From: Bacteroidota bacterium
Lineage (GTDB): Bacteria; Bacteroidota; Bacteroidia; Bacteroidales; CAJPTX01
DNA length: 22,946 nt
Assembly (NCBI GenBank): GCA_002748015.1
Contig: PDRH01000045.1
Span: forward strand, 1 to 22,946
Direction: 5' to 3'
In this document: in pieces, positions 8,158 to 15,760 of the stretch
How the letters are laid out: every line of letters starts with the position of its first letter
Position numbering within the stretch: the first letter of the stretch is position 1
Translations under genes and position numbers: made by a program
Notes under the pieces: generated by a model
Told to the model about the DNA's origin: nothing
What the model saw: only the letters and a program-made list of their open reading frames with translations
Database searches by the model: none

Positions 8158-8736
8158 ATGGTGAATAAGAAGGTAAAGAAGTTTTTGGATTTCGTGTACG
8201 AGGTGTATGCGTCGATGCGTGCGCATGAGATTACGCTGGTATACGAGGGGGAGATTACGCATCAGATAACGAAGGCTTTCACCTCGCTGGCTGAGCTGGA
8301 CATGGCCAAGGAGGAGGAGGATGGTTCTATTCAGAAGAAGGTTTTCCACGTGATGGTGGAGTGCCTACAGAACATCAGCAAGCATGCTGATTCTCCGCAG
8401 TCGGATGATTTCCTGTATGCTGGTCGTGGTATCTTCATGGTGAGCCGTGGTGATGATTGCTACCACGTGATTTCGGGCAACCTGGTAGAGGTGAGCAAGA
8501 AGGAGAAGCTGAGCGAGCAGCTGGATCACATCAATTCGCTGGATAAGGATGCGCTCAAGGAGCTCTACAAGACGCAGATGAAGGAGGGACGGCTGAGCGA
8601 TAAGGGTGGGGCTGGTCTGGGCTTCATCGATATAGTGCGGAAGACGGGGAACCCGCTGGAGTACCACTTCATGCCGATAGATGATAAGACGCAGTTTTTC
8701 ATATTGACCTCAACGATCAACCGTAAGGCCAGCTAG
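8158..8736 (+). CDS. SiaB-like protein kinase (GHKL fold, DUF6272 type)
   Basis: The 192-residue soluble protein resembles SiaB. It has a GHKL-type ATP-binding arrangement: an N-box with E68 and N72 in VECLQNISKH, and a glycine-rich lid/G2 segment DKGGAGLGF (148-156). It lacks any phospho-acceptor histidine domain, in keeping with anti-sigma-factor-like kinases that phosphorylate Ser/Thr of a small partner. In Pseudomonas, SiaB phosphorylates SiaC, and the downstream gene here is a clear SiaC homologue. ATG 8158 has the ribosome binding site AAGGAAGGAG just upstream. It sits 29 bases after the phosphatase gene and 50 bases before the SiaC gene. Naming it SiaB-like rests on motif layout and neighbours. 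Confidence 0.85.
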   Translation: MVNKKVKKFLDFVYEVYASMRAHEITLVYEGEITHQITKAFTSLAELDMAKEEEDGSIQKKVFHVMVECLQNISKHADSPQSDDFLYAGRGIFMVSRGDDCYHVISGNLVEVSKKEKLSEQLDHINSLDKDALKELYKTQMKEGRLSDKGGAGLGFIDIVRKTGNPLEYHFMPIDDKTQFFILTSTINRKAS

Positions 8737-8786
8737 CTGCTGGGTGTGGATATAGACAACAATACTGAACCGTAAAAAGTAAAGCA

Positions 8787-9170
8787 ATGGATACGATAAA
8801 GATAATGGGCACTGACGATACGCCTACGGTTACGCTGGATGCAGGTGCTGGTCTGTTTGAGATTTCCGGGCGTTCGCTGCCGGAGGATGTGACGGCTTTC
8901 TACTCCCCGATTTTGGACTGGCTGGGCGAGTATGCGGGTAGCCCGAATGCCAAGACGGAGTTTAGCTTCAAGCTGGTGTACTTCAACACGGCGAGCTCTA
9001 AGCTGCTGCTGGATGTGCTGATGAAGCTGGAGGACATTGCGAGCGAGGGGCATGATGTGCTGGTTCGCTGGTACTACCCCGAGGACGATGAGGACATGAT
9101 GGAGGCTGGCGAGGAGTACGCTGACATCGTGGAGGTACCCTTCGAGCAGATTGCATACGAGGGTGTCTAG
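8787..9170 (+). CDS. SiaC-like regulatory phosphoprotein (DUF1987 type)
   Basis: The 127-residue acidic protein matches SiaC along its length: an N-terminal TPTVTLDAG strand segment, the LVYFNTASSKLLLD helix start, and the VLVRWYYPEDDEDM ending. In Pseudomonas SiaC the phosphorylated residue is Thr68 in a YLNTSS motif; here the equivalent threonine is also residue 68 in YFNTASS. Unphosphorylated SiaC binds and activates the SiaD diguanylate cyclase. No GGDEF protein is encoded in this window, so the effector must differ or lie elsewhere. The ABC transporter encoded immediately downstream is the obvious candidate. Homology is strong; the target is inference. Confidence 0.92.
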   Translation: MDTIKIMGTDDTPTVTLDAGAGLFEISGRSLPEDVTAFYSPILDWLGEYAGSPNAKTEFSFKLVYFNTASSKLLLDVLMKLEDIASEGHDVLVRWYYPEDDEDMMEAGEEYADIVEVPFEQIAYEGV

Positions 9171-9223
9171 GCGTTGTGCGCCGTGTAGGCCTGAAGGTGG
9201 ATTTTACTAAGTAGGATGCAAGG

Positions 9224-12200
9224 ATGAGTGAAGAGATTCTAAAAGCCCTGATGCAGCTGTTTGCGATTATCGCAAAGCAGGATGAGGGGCTTGGCACGTC
9301 GGAGCGTGAGTACGTTGAGAGCTTTCTTCGTCAGCAGATAAACGATGAGGATGTCGAGACGTACCTGGGCCTTTTCGATGGCTTCGTGGCGAAAGGGGGC
9401 AAGAGCGGCAAGGAGGGGGCCAAGAAGCTGACGAGCGTTGGTGATTCGGTGAAGATCTTGGGTATCTGTAAGAAGATCAACCGTACGCTGACGCAGAAGC
9501 AGAAGGTCATCGTGCTGGTGCGTCTCTTCGAGCTGCTGAATGCGGACCGGAAGTTCTCCGACCAGCGGATGGAGATCATCACGACGGTGGCGGATGTCTT
9601 CAAGGTGAGCGCTGAGGAGTATGCGGATATAGAGTCCTTCATCCGCGATAGCGATCCGTCGGAGGGCGATCGTCCGAACATCCTGACGGTGGGGGCGCGT
9701 CCGTCGGAGCGGGAGGATGATGGGAGCAAGCGGATTGAGACGGATCCGCTGGATTCGCCGCTGTACATCCTGCGTATTCTCTCTGAGGATCTGTATTTCC
9801 TCCGCTACGGTGGTTCGGAGAATGTCTTCCTGAATGGCCTACCGATACACAACCTGCGGATATACCTTTTTGCGAGTGGTAGCAGCATCAAGCTGCCGAA
9901 GGGGCGTCCGGTGTACTACGCGGATGTGGTGTCGCACTTCATGGCGGATATGGAGCTTACGCCCATTTCGTACGTGGCGGACCACATCTGGTATCGCTTC
10001 CCCTCGGGGGGGGTAGGGCTCCGTGATATCAGCTTCAGCGAGGAGCATGGTAAGCTGGTGGGGATCATGGGGGCCTCGGGGGCTGGTAAGACGACCCTGC
10101 TGAATGTGCTTTCGGGGGCGAATGCGCCGTCGGAGGGGCAGGTGCGGATCAATGGCTACGATCTGTACAAGGAGGCGGAGCAGCTGGAGGGTACGATAGG
10201 CGTCATCCCGCAGGACGACCTGCTGATCGAGGAGCTAACGGTCTACGAGAACCTGTACTACAGCGCGAAGCTCTGCTTTCGGGATAAGAGCGAGGAGGAA
10301 CTGCGGGGGATGGTGGAGCATACCCTGAGTATCCTGGGGCTGCTGGAGCGCAAGGATCTGAAGGTGGGTTCGCCGCTCAACAAGATGATTTCGGGCGGCC
10401 AGCGTAAGCGGTTGAATATTGCGCTGGAGCTGATTCGGGAGCCTTCGATCCTGTTCGTGGATGAGCCTACTTCGGGTCTTTCGTCGCGGGATTCGGAGAA
10501 TGTGATGGATCTGCTGCGGGAGCTGACGCTGAAGGGTAAGCTAATCTTCGTGGTTATTCACCAGCCGTCGTCGGAAATCTACAAGATGTTCGACGATATG
10601 ATCATCCTGGATACGGGTGGCTACCTGATCTACCGTGGCAATCCGGTGGAGGCGGTGATGTACTTCAAGCGGGAGGATCAGCAGATTAATAGCGATGTGG
10701 GGGAGTGCCCGAGTTGCGGTAACGTAAATCCGGAGCTGATCTTCAACATCGTGGAGTCGCATGTGGTGGACGAGTACGGGCGCTATACGCCCCACCGTAA
10801 GGTCTCGCCGCCCCGGTGGGAGGAGATCTACCGTGGGCATAACATGAACCACCCCATAGAGGAGGAGAGTACGCCGCCGCCGCGTTCGCTTAACATCCCG
10901 TCGCGGTTTCGGCAGTTCCTGATATATACGGCGCGTGATTTCCGCTCGAAGGTGAGCAATAGGCAGTACATCGCGCTGAACCTGCTGGAAACGCCGGTGC
11001 TGGCCTTCATCCTGGCCTACGTTATCCGCTACATCCCTGATCCGAACTCGTCGGTGTACGTGTTCCGGGAGAATGAGAACATCCCGATATACATCTTCAT
11101 GGCGCTGATTGTGGCGCTGTTCATCGGGCTGACGGTGAGCGCGGAGGAGATCTTCAAGGATAGGAAGATACTGAAGCGGGAGCAGTACCTCAACCTGAGC
11201 CGCACGTCGTACCTGCTGAGCAAGGTGTTCCTGCTGATGTGCCTCTCGGCCATCCAGTCGATAACCTTCGTGCTGATTGCCAATGGCATTCTCGATCTGC
11301 GGGGCTTGAACTTGGAGTACTGGCTGATCCTGTTCTCAACAGCGGTTTGCGCCAATCTCATAGGCCTGAATATCTCTGCGACCTTCAATAGCGCAGTTAC
11401 GATATACATCGTCATCCCGCTGCTGATGATTCCGATGATGGTTCTCTCGGGTGCGATGTTCTCGTTCGAGAAGCTGAATAGGGCCGTGGGTAGCTTCAAC
11501 CGGGTGCCGCTGATAGCGGAGTTCATGCCGACGAAGTGGGGGTACGAGGCGCTGACCGTGCTGCAGTTCAAGGACAATGAGTTCCAGAAGCACTTCTACC
11601 AGCTGGAGAAGGAGGAGCATAATGCGAACTACAAGACCGTGTACTACATCCCGGAGCTGCAGAAGCGTATCGAGTACTGCATAGCTAACCTCCCGCGCCG
11701 GGAGGAGGAGTCGGCGAGGGATTCGCTGGCTACTGATATTGCCATCCTGCGGCGCGCCATAGCGCAGGAGGAGGAGCTGGCGGGTAAGCAGACCTACAAG
11801 TACATGGCGCGCCTCAATATCGATAGCATCGATGAGTTTGCCCTCTACGAGGCGGTGGGCTATTTTGAGGAGCTGGATGAGCACTACAGCAAGATCTACC
11901 AGCGTGCGAACCAGAAGCGTGATGCCATCGTCTCGCACCTGATGACGACCAACCCGAAGCTCTACGAGGCGAAGCGGTCGGCGTACCACAATGAGAGCAT
12001 CGCTGACCTGTGCATGAAGGTGTTTGAGAAGAATAAGATACTGCAGTTCAAGGACGAGCTGGTGCAGCAGTATGACCCGATATACCGTGATCCTATCCCG
12101 CGCTGGTGGGGTGATATCCGCTCGCACTTCCTGGCTCCGCGGAAGTATTTTGCCGGTCGCTACTACGACACGTACTGGTTCGATTTGAGCATTATCTGGA

Positions 12201-12352
12201 TAATGAGCCTAATCCTCTACATAATGCTGCATTTCGAGGCTGTGCGTAGGCTTGGTGATCTATTTGGAATGCTGCAGGGTAAGATGAAGGAGCGGCGGCC
12301 TAAGGTGGAGTCCAAGCCAGAGATTAAGCCACAGAAGGAGGGGAAGGGTTAG
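9224..12352 (+). CDS. ABCG-type ABC transporter with N-terminal TerB-like and FHA-like domains
   Basis: The 1042-residue protein is one chain with ATPase and membrane parts. Residues 1-145 are helical and TerB-like. Residues 178-240 resemble an FHA-type beta domain (VFLNGLPI, then GSSIK). The ATPase follows: Walker A GASGAGKT (283-290), Q-loop Gln330, signature SGGQ (390-393), Walker B ILFVDE (409-414) and H-loop His446. A CPSC motif lies in the linker (495-498). Membrane helices are near 582-604, 621-640, 662-688, 697-722 and 724-745, with a last one at about 987-1003. Between the fifth and sixth helices lies an unusually long, charged, helical loop of about 240 residues, extracytoplasmic in ABCG topology. 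The cargo is unknown. Its place between the SiaC gene and two exported-protein genes suggests a regulated envelope transporter or mechanotransmitter. Confidence 0.9.
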   Translation: MSEEILKALMQLFAIIAKQDEGLGTSEREYVESFLRQQINDEDVETYLGLFDGFVAKGGKSGKEGAKKLTSVGDSVKILGICKKINRTLTQKQKVIVLVRLFELLNADRKFSDQRMEIITTVADVFKVSAEEYADIESFIRDSDPSEGDRPNILTVGARPSEREDDGSKRIETDPLDSPLYILRILSEDLYFLRYGGSENVFLNGLPIHNLRIYLFASGSSIKLPKGRPVYYADVVSHFMADMELTPISYVADHIWYRFPSGGVGLRDISFSEEHGKLVGIMGASGAGKTTLLNVLSGANAPSEGQVRINGYDLYKEAEQLEGTIGVIPQDDLLIEELTVYENLYYSAKLCFRDKSEEELRGMVEHTLSILGLLERKDLKVGSPLNKMISGGQRKRLNIALELIREPSILFVDEPTSGLSSRDSENVMDLLRELTLKGKLIFVVIHQPSSEIYKMFDDMIILDTGGYLIYRGNPVEAVMYFKREDQQINSDVGECPSCGNVNPELIFNIVESHVVDEYGRYTPHRKVSPPRWEEIYRGHNMNHPIEEESTPPPRSLNIPSRFRQFLIYTARDFRSKVSNRQYIALNLLETPVLAFILAYVIRYIPDPNSSVYVFRENENIPIYIFMALIVALFIGLTVSAEEIFKDRKILKREQYLNLSRTSYLLSKVFLLMCLSAIQSITFVLIANGILDLRGLNLEYWLILFSTAVCANLIGLNISATFNSAVTIYIVIPLLMIPMMVLSGAMFSFEKLNRAVGSFNRVPLIAEFMPTKWGYEALTVLQFKDNEFQKHFYQLEKEEHNANYKTVYYIPELQKRIEYCIANLPRREEESARDSLATDIAILRRAIAQEEELAGKQTYKYMARLNIDSIDEFALYEAVGYFEELDEHYSKIYQRANQKRDAIVSHLMTTNPKLYEAKRSAYHNESIADLCMKVFEKNKILQFKDELVQQYDPIYRDPIPRWWGDIRSHFLAPRKYFAGRYYDTYWFDLSIIWIMSLILYIMLHFEAVRRLGDLFGMLQGKMKERRPKVESKPEIKPQKEGKG

Positions 12353-12405
12353 CCCTCGATAGTGATGTACCCAATAGCTTTATATAACCCAGAAAACTAG
12401 TAGAT

Positions 12406-13335
12406 ATGGTATTACGATTTAAGAGCCTACTCTTTGCGGTGCTCGCCATGGGAGTGCTTTTCCTGTGGGCGCAGTGCGGGGGGAATGGCAACCAGCAGGA
12501 TCCGAATGCGGAGTTTGATATTCCGGACTCGATGATACAGACCGAGCAGATAGAGGTGTCTAGCAAGGTGATAGAGGAGATGGTGGAGAATATCTCCTCG
12601 CCGGTGGAGACGGCGGCCCTGATGAAGCGGCTGAAGGTGCCCTTCAACAAGGACTACATGATTCCGACGGATGCCGCGGACCACTTCAATACGAACTTCA
12701 CCAAGGCGCTGGGCCTGGGGCTATATGGTACGGATCTGGGCTACCTCAATATGTACGCGAAGACCTCTGAGGTGCTCTCGTACATCTCTGCGGTTAAGGA
12801 TCTGGCGGATGGTATACAGGTAGGGCAGTTCTTTGATTTCGCAACGCTCAAGCGCCTTGCAACCAATAATGAGAACCTGGACTCGCTGATATACATATCG
12901 CAGCAGAGCTACAATAAGATAGATAGCTACCTGCGTAAGAATAACCGTGGGGCGCTCAGCACGGTTATCGTTGCTGGCGTATGGATAGAGGGGATGTACC
13001 TCTCAGCCCAGGTGGCGATGGAGACGAAGAACCCCCAGATGGAGGAGACTATAGCCGACCAGAAGGTGGTGCTCTCGACGCTCATCCCAATGCTGAGCAT
13101 CTACGATAAGGATGCGAACATCATGGGGCTGGTGGATCGCCTCAATGCGATAAAGGAGCTCTACAAGGAGGTGAAGATTACCTATGAGCAGGGGGAACCC
13201 GTGACCAAGGTGATAGACGGTAAGCTGACCATCGAGCAGAAGGACAAGCAGATAGTGGATGTTACGCCCGAGGTGCTCAATGGTATTATGACTAGCCTTG
13301 TAACCCTGCGGAACGATTTAGTCAACAACAAATAG
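12406..13335 (+). CDS. Predicted helical lipoprotein of unknown function
   Basis: The 309-residue protein has a hydrophobic export signal (residues 7-22) ending in WAQCGG, with Cys24 as the likely lipidated residue. The lipobox is not canonical because Gln precedes Cys, but Bacteroidota tolerate this. The mature part is mostly alpha-helical with few aromatic residues and begins with a polar Gly/Asn/Gln tether. I do not recognise a named domain. It follows the ABC transporter by about 50 bases on the same strand and lies 15 bases before the next exported-protein gene. It may be the periplasmic or outer-membrane partner of the transporter; this is inferred from position only. A box TAGCTTTA at 12375-12382 could give some internal transcription. 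Confidence 0.75.
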   Translation: MVLRFKSLLFAVLAMGVLFLWAQCGGNGNQQDPNAEFDIPDSMIQTEQIEVSSKVIEEMVENISSPVETAALMKRLKVPFNKDYMIPTDAADHFNTNFTKALGLGLYGTDLGYLNMYAKTSEVLSYISAVKDLADGIQVGQFFDFATLKRLATNNENLDSLIYISQQSYNKIDSYLRKNNRGALSTVIVAGVWIEGMYLSAQVAMETKNPQMEETIADQKVVLSTLIPMLSIYDKDANIMGLVDRLNAIKELYKEVKITYEQGEPVTKVIDGKLTIEQKDKQIVDVTPEVLNGIMTSLVTLRNDLVNNK

Positions 13336-13350
13336 GGAGGAGTAGAAGCT

Positions 13351-13800
13351 ATGATAAAGACGAAGAACTGGATTTTTGGTGTAGTGGTGGCTACCTTCCT
13401 CCTGCTGCCGGCGGTGAGCTTTGCGCAGTCGGAGGATGAGCTGCTGGATATATGCGGTGCGATAGCCGGTGAGGATGCAACCTACCTGCGGGACTTTAAG
13501 ATACGTCTGGATGCTGGTGATCCGCCCCCTGTGCAGCGCTACCCAATCGTGCTGAAGAAGGGGAATAAGTACCGCTTCTCGATAGCCAGCTCGAAGGATC
13601 TGGATGGCATCATGAAGCTTGAGCTGTACGATAGCAACCGCCTGATGGCCACGACGAGCAACCCTGCTACGGGTATGGACTACCCGTCGTTCGACTGGGT
13701 CTGCTCCAAGACCGGGGCCTACCACCTGTTCTACTCCTTCAAGGATGGGGATGCTGGCCAGGGGGTTGGCGTGCTCTCGCTGGTTGAGGATGACTACTAG
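13351..13800 (+). CDS. Small secreted protein, beta-sandwich-like, last gene of the operon
   Basis: The 149-residue protein has a clear Sec signal peptide (residues 1-25, ending SFA before QSEDE). The mature part of about 124 residues alternates short hydrophobic strands (YPIVLKKGNKYRFSIAS, IMKLELYDSN, GAYHLFYSF), like small pre-peptidase C-terminal-type beta-sandwich domains. Two cysteines (35 and 118) could form a disulfide. No catalytic motif is visible. A GGGAGGAG ribosome binding site precedes the ATG. It ends 25 bases before a strong terminator, so it closes the transcription unit. A role as envelope accessory of the transporter and lipoprotein is inference. Confidence 0.75.
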   Translation: MIKTKNWIFGVVVATFLLLPAVSFAQSEDELLDICGAIAGEDATYLRDFKIRLDAGDPPPVQRYPIVLKKGNKYRFSIASSKDLDGIMKLELYDSNRLMATTSNPATGMDYPSFDWVCSKTGAYHLFYSFKDGDAGQGVGVLSLVEDDY

Positions 13801-13825
13801 GGGCTAGCGCTAGCCGTATATCTTC

Positions 13826-13863
13826 GGGGGCATTGCTGGTTTATCTGGCAATGCCCCCTTTTT
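13826..13863 (+). terminator. Intrinsic terminator of the signalling operon
   Basis: GGGGGCATTGC (13826-13836) pairs perfectly with GCAATGCCCCC (13848-13858) across an 11-base loop and is followed at once by TTTTT (13859-13863). It lies just after the last gene and marks the 3' end of a unit of about 13.4 kb. A separate 14-base perfect palindrome GGCTAGCGCTAGCC (13802-13815) sits between the stop codon and the terminator. Confidence 0.92.
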
Positions 13864-13880
13864 ATATGGCGGACTTTGCG

Positions 13881-13888
13881 TAGCTTTG
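13881..13888 (+). promoter_or_regulatory. -7 box for the serpin gene
   Basis: TAGCTTTG fits TAnnTTTG, 28 bases before the serpin ATG and just after the terminator, so the serpin is probably transcribed independently. No convincing -33 TTG is present at normal spacing. A short AAGGG at 13904-13908 could serve as ribosome binding site. Confidence 0.5.
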
Positions 13889-13915
13889 CGGGTAACTAAC
13901 TATAAGGGCTAGCGC

Positions 13916-15115
13916 ATGAAGTCGTACCGTCGTTTTCTATTCTGGCTGGGGGGAGCCTGCTCATTTCTTCTAATTCTTCTGCTCATGGGATGTACAGCAA
14001 AGCGTTCAGAGGTGTCGCCGTCGCACGAAGGTGTTGATCTTCGTATGACTGGCCTTGAACCACCTTCTCTCGAGGCTGGGGACTTCCGCTTGACGGGTCT
14101 TCTGGACATAGCAGTAGCAGCGATTTCCCAGGCTGAGGGGCCGGTCTGCTTTTCGCCAGCAGGTTTCTGCCACGCACTCGGGATGGCCGAGGCCGGGGCG
14201 GCTGGGGAGACGCTCTCCCAACTGCAACGGGTAGCCCTACCGAAGATCGAAGAGCGGCAGGATAGCGCGTTGACCCTCTCGGTGGCCAATGCGGTGTGGG
14301 TAGATGAGAACTTTCGCCTTGCTCCCTCATACCTCCAGCGGGTCGAGACGACCTTCGATGCGAGTGCCAGCCCCATACCTTTGCAACGGCAACCCGAGGA
14401 AAGCGCAGGGGTGATAAACGCTTGGTCCAAGGAGCATACGGAGGGTATGATAGAGCGCCTAGTGGATGCGCAGGCCATCGCAGGGGCTGACCTCGTACTG
14501 ACGAACGCCATCTACTTCAAGGGGTTGTGGGCTACCCCCTTCAGCCCTGAGGAAACCCGGAGTGCCATCTTCCACGGGCGTAAGGGTGATCGGCGGGAGC
14601 AGATGATGACGATGCTCTCCAGCCGGGTAGGGTGCCACTTCTCGGATGGGGGGGCGCTGGCGGTACTTCCCTACGCCAATGGGGAGTACTTCCTGGCCGT
14701 TTACCTCCCACCGGAGGAAAGGCCGAATGCCATCCCGGCGGGGAAGGATTTGATGGCCATGTACGATAGCGTGCGCTCCGGGGAGTCTGTCCATCTTTCA
14801 CTGCCCCGTTTTCGGCTGAAGAGTTCACTGCGGCTCAATGGCCTTCTGAGCTCGCTGGGGGTTACTGCTCCACTAGGTCCTGGGGCGGATTTTAGCCCCA
14901 TGACTGAGGGTAAGAATGACCTCTTTATCCAGTCCGTTCTCCAGTCTGCGGAGGTGGAGGTGAACGAGGTGGGGACAGAGGCGGCGGCCTCGACGGCCAT
15001 CATCATGGTGCGCAGCGCCGCCATGCCGAAGGTATTCCGGGCAGACAGGCCCTTCCTCTTCTTCGTCTGCCAGGGGGATATCTCGCGGGTGCTCTTTGCG
15101 GGGCGGGTGGAGTAG
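13916..15115 (+). CDS. Lipoprotein serpin (serine/cysteine protease inhibitor)
   Basis: The 399-residue protein is a full-length serpin behind a lipoprotein signal (lipobox LLMGC, Cys26). Serpin landmarks are FSPAGF (79-84), the NAVWV and TNAIYFKGLW segments (125-129, 196-205), the hinge GTEAAASTA (353-361) and the C-terminal ADRPFLFF (376-383). The small-residue hinge is the type needed for loop insertion, so it is probably inhibitory. The reactive loop after the hinge reads IIMVRSAAMPK; by spacing the P1 residue falls at Ser367 or Ala368, with Arg366 one or two residues before. Tannerella forsythia makes a comparable lipoprotein serpin, miropin. It would sit on the outer membrane and protect against host or self proteases. 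The specificity call is inference. Confidence 0.93.
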   Translation: MKSYRRFLFWLGGACSFLLILLLMGCTAKRSEVSPSHEGVDLRMTGLEPPSLEAGDFRLTGLLDIAVAAISQAEGPVCFSPAGFCHALGMAEAGAAGETLSQLQRVALPKIEERQDSALTLSVANAVWVDENFRLAPSYLQRVETTFDASASPIPLQRQPEESAGVINAWSKEHTEGMIERLVDAQAIAGADLVLTNAIYFKGLWATPFSPEETRSAIFHGRKGDRREQMMTMLSSRVGCHFSDGGALAVLPYANGEYFLAVYLPPEERPNAIPAGKDLMAMYDSVRSGESVHLSLPRFRLKSSLRLNGLLSSLGVTAPLGPGADFSPMTEGKNDLFIQSVLQSAEVEVNEVGTEAAASTAIIMVRSAAMPKVFRADRPFLFFVCQGDISRVLFAGRVE

Positions 15116-15128
15116 GGGGCTATCCCCC
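15115..15128. terminator. Short GC hairpin between convergent stop codons, possible bidirectional terminator
   Basis: GGGGG (15115-15119), loop CTAT, CCCCC (15124-15128). The hairpin overlaps the stop codons of the serpin gene and of the convergent minus-strand gene, which are only four bases apart. There is no T-tract on either side, so termination strength is uncertain. Confidence 0.3.
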
Positions 15129-15593
15129 ATTGCGCAGATCGCGTATATCAGGGTAGAGCTTTCGTAGCCAGCTGGCAAGCCATTGGTCCACTCCTATAAA
15201 GAGGGTCAGGCTACTGTCCCAACAGACTATCTCGAAGCTTGCTCCCTGCGCCTGAGGGGTCGGTTGCCCTTCCCAGAAAGCGGTGTTCCCCTCGGCGTAA
15301 GGTGCTTCTACCGGCAGGGAGGTCGGTATACGTTCAAAGGCGCTGAGTACGCCCCAGATGAATTGCACCTCTATCTGCTCAAGGGTGGTAGACAGCTCTT
15401 CGCCGGATATCAGGATGGGATCTTCCCCTTTGCGTAGTGTATCGGGATAGCGGTTTAGCTCTAGGTCAGAGAGGAGGTAGTAGTACTCCCTGAGCCTAGG
15501 AATGCCCGCAAAAAGAGGCCCTAGCTCTGAGTACCACTCCACGTAATCAGATTCCTCGAGTATCAGGTTAGCTCTTGCCATGCGCCCTATCAT
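15120..15593 (-). CDS. Unrecognised small soluble protein
   Basis: This 157-residue frame reads like a real protein: acidic, rich in Leu, Tyr, Trp and Glu, with helical segments (YVEWYSELGPLF, REYYYLLSDLELNRY, LEQIEVQFIWGVLSAFE) and a Trp-rich end (DQWLASWLRKLYPDIRDL). There is no signal peptide or membrane helix, so it is probably cytoplasmic. I do not recognise a family. It may start at 15593 or, four codons in, at the ATG at 15581; neither has a strong ribosome binding site. It converges on the serpin gene, with the two stops nearly touching. The short plus-strand frame inside it (15183-15437) is its shadow. Confidence 0.65.
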   Translation of the reverse strand: MIGRMARANLILEESDYVEWYSELGPLFAGIPRLREYYYLLSDLELNRYPDTLRKGEDPILISGEELSTTLEQIEVQFIWGVLSAFERIPTSLPVEAPYAEGNTAFWEGQPTPQAQGASFEIVCWDSSLTLFIGVDQWLASWLRKLYPDIRDLRNGG

Positions 15594-15731
15594 CTTCTAA
15601 TGGATAGCGACGCAAGGTAAGGATACTTTTGGGAATGAGGGGGGCAATATGGGCCGAAGGTGTACCCAGTATCCGTAGGGCTTATACGCAGCGGTTGGCA
15701 GTGCCTATCTCCCTATTAGTTCAAATTCTAT

Positions 15732-15739
15732 TACCTTTA
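15732..15739 (+). promoter_or_regulatory. Weak -7-like box upstream of porV
   Basis: TACCTTTA differs from TAnnTTTG at the last base only and lies 21 bases before the porV start. The 167-base spacer (15594-15760) shows no other feature I can support, and no -33 element at proper spacing. Confidence 0.35.
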
Positions 15740-15760
15740 CCCCCGAAATGAGTACCCATT

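Noticed and set aside
8158..8736. Classical histidine kinase or anti-sigma factor
   Set aside because: There is no dimerisation/phospho-acceptor histidine domain and no sigma factor nearby; the SiaC gene downstream supports a SiaB-like kinase.
13802..13815. 14-base palindrome GGCTAGCGCTAGCC as an operator
   Set aside because: It lies downstream of the last operon gene and upstream of its terminator. The related GGGCTAGCGC before the serpin ATG is only half of it, so a shared operator cannot be supported.
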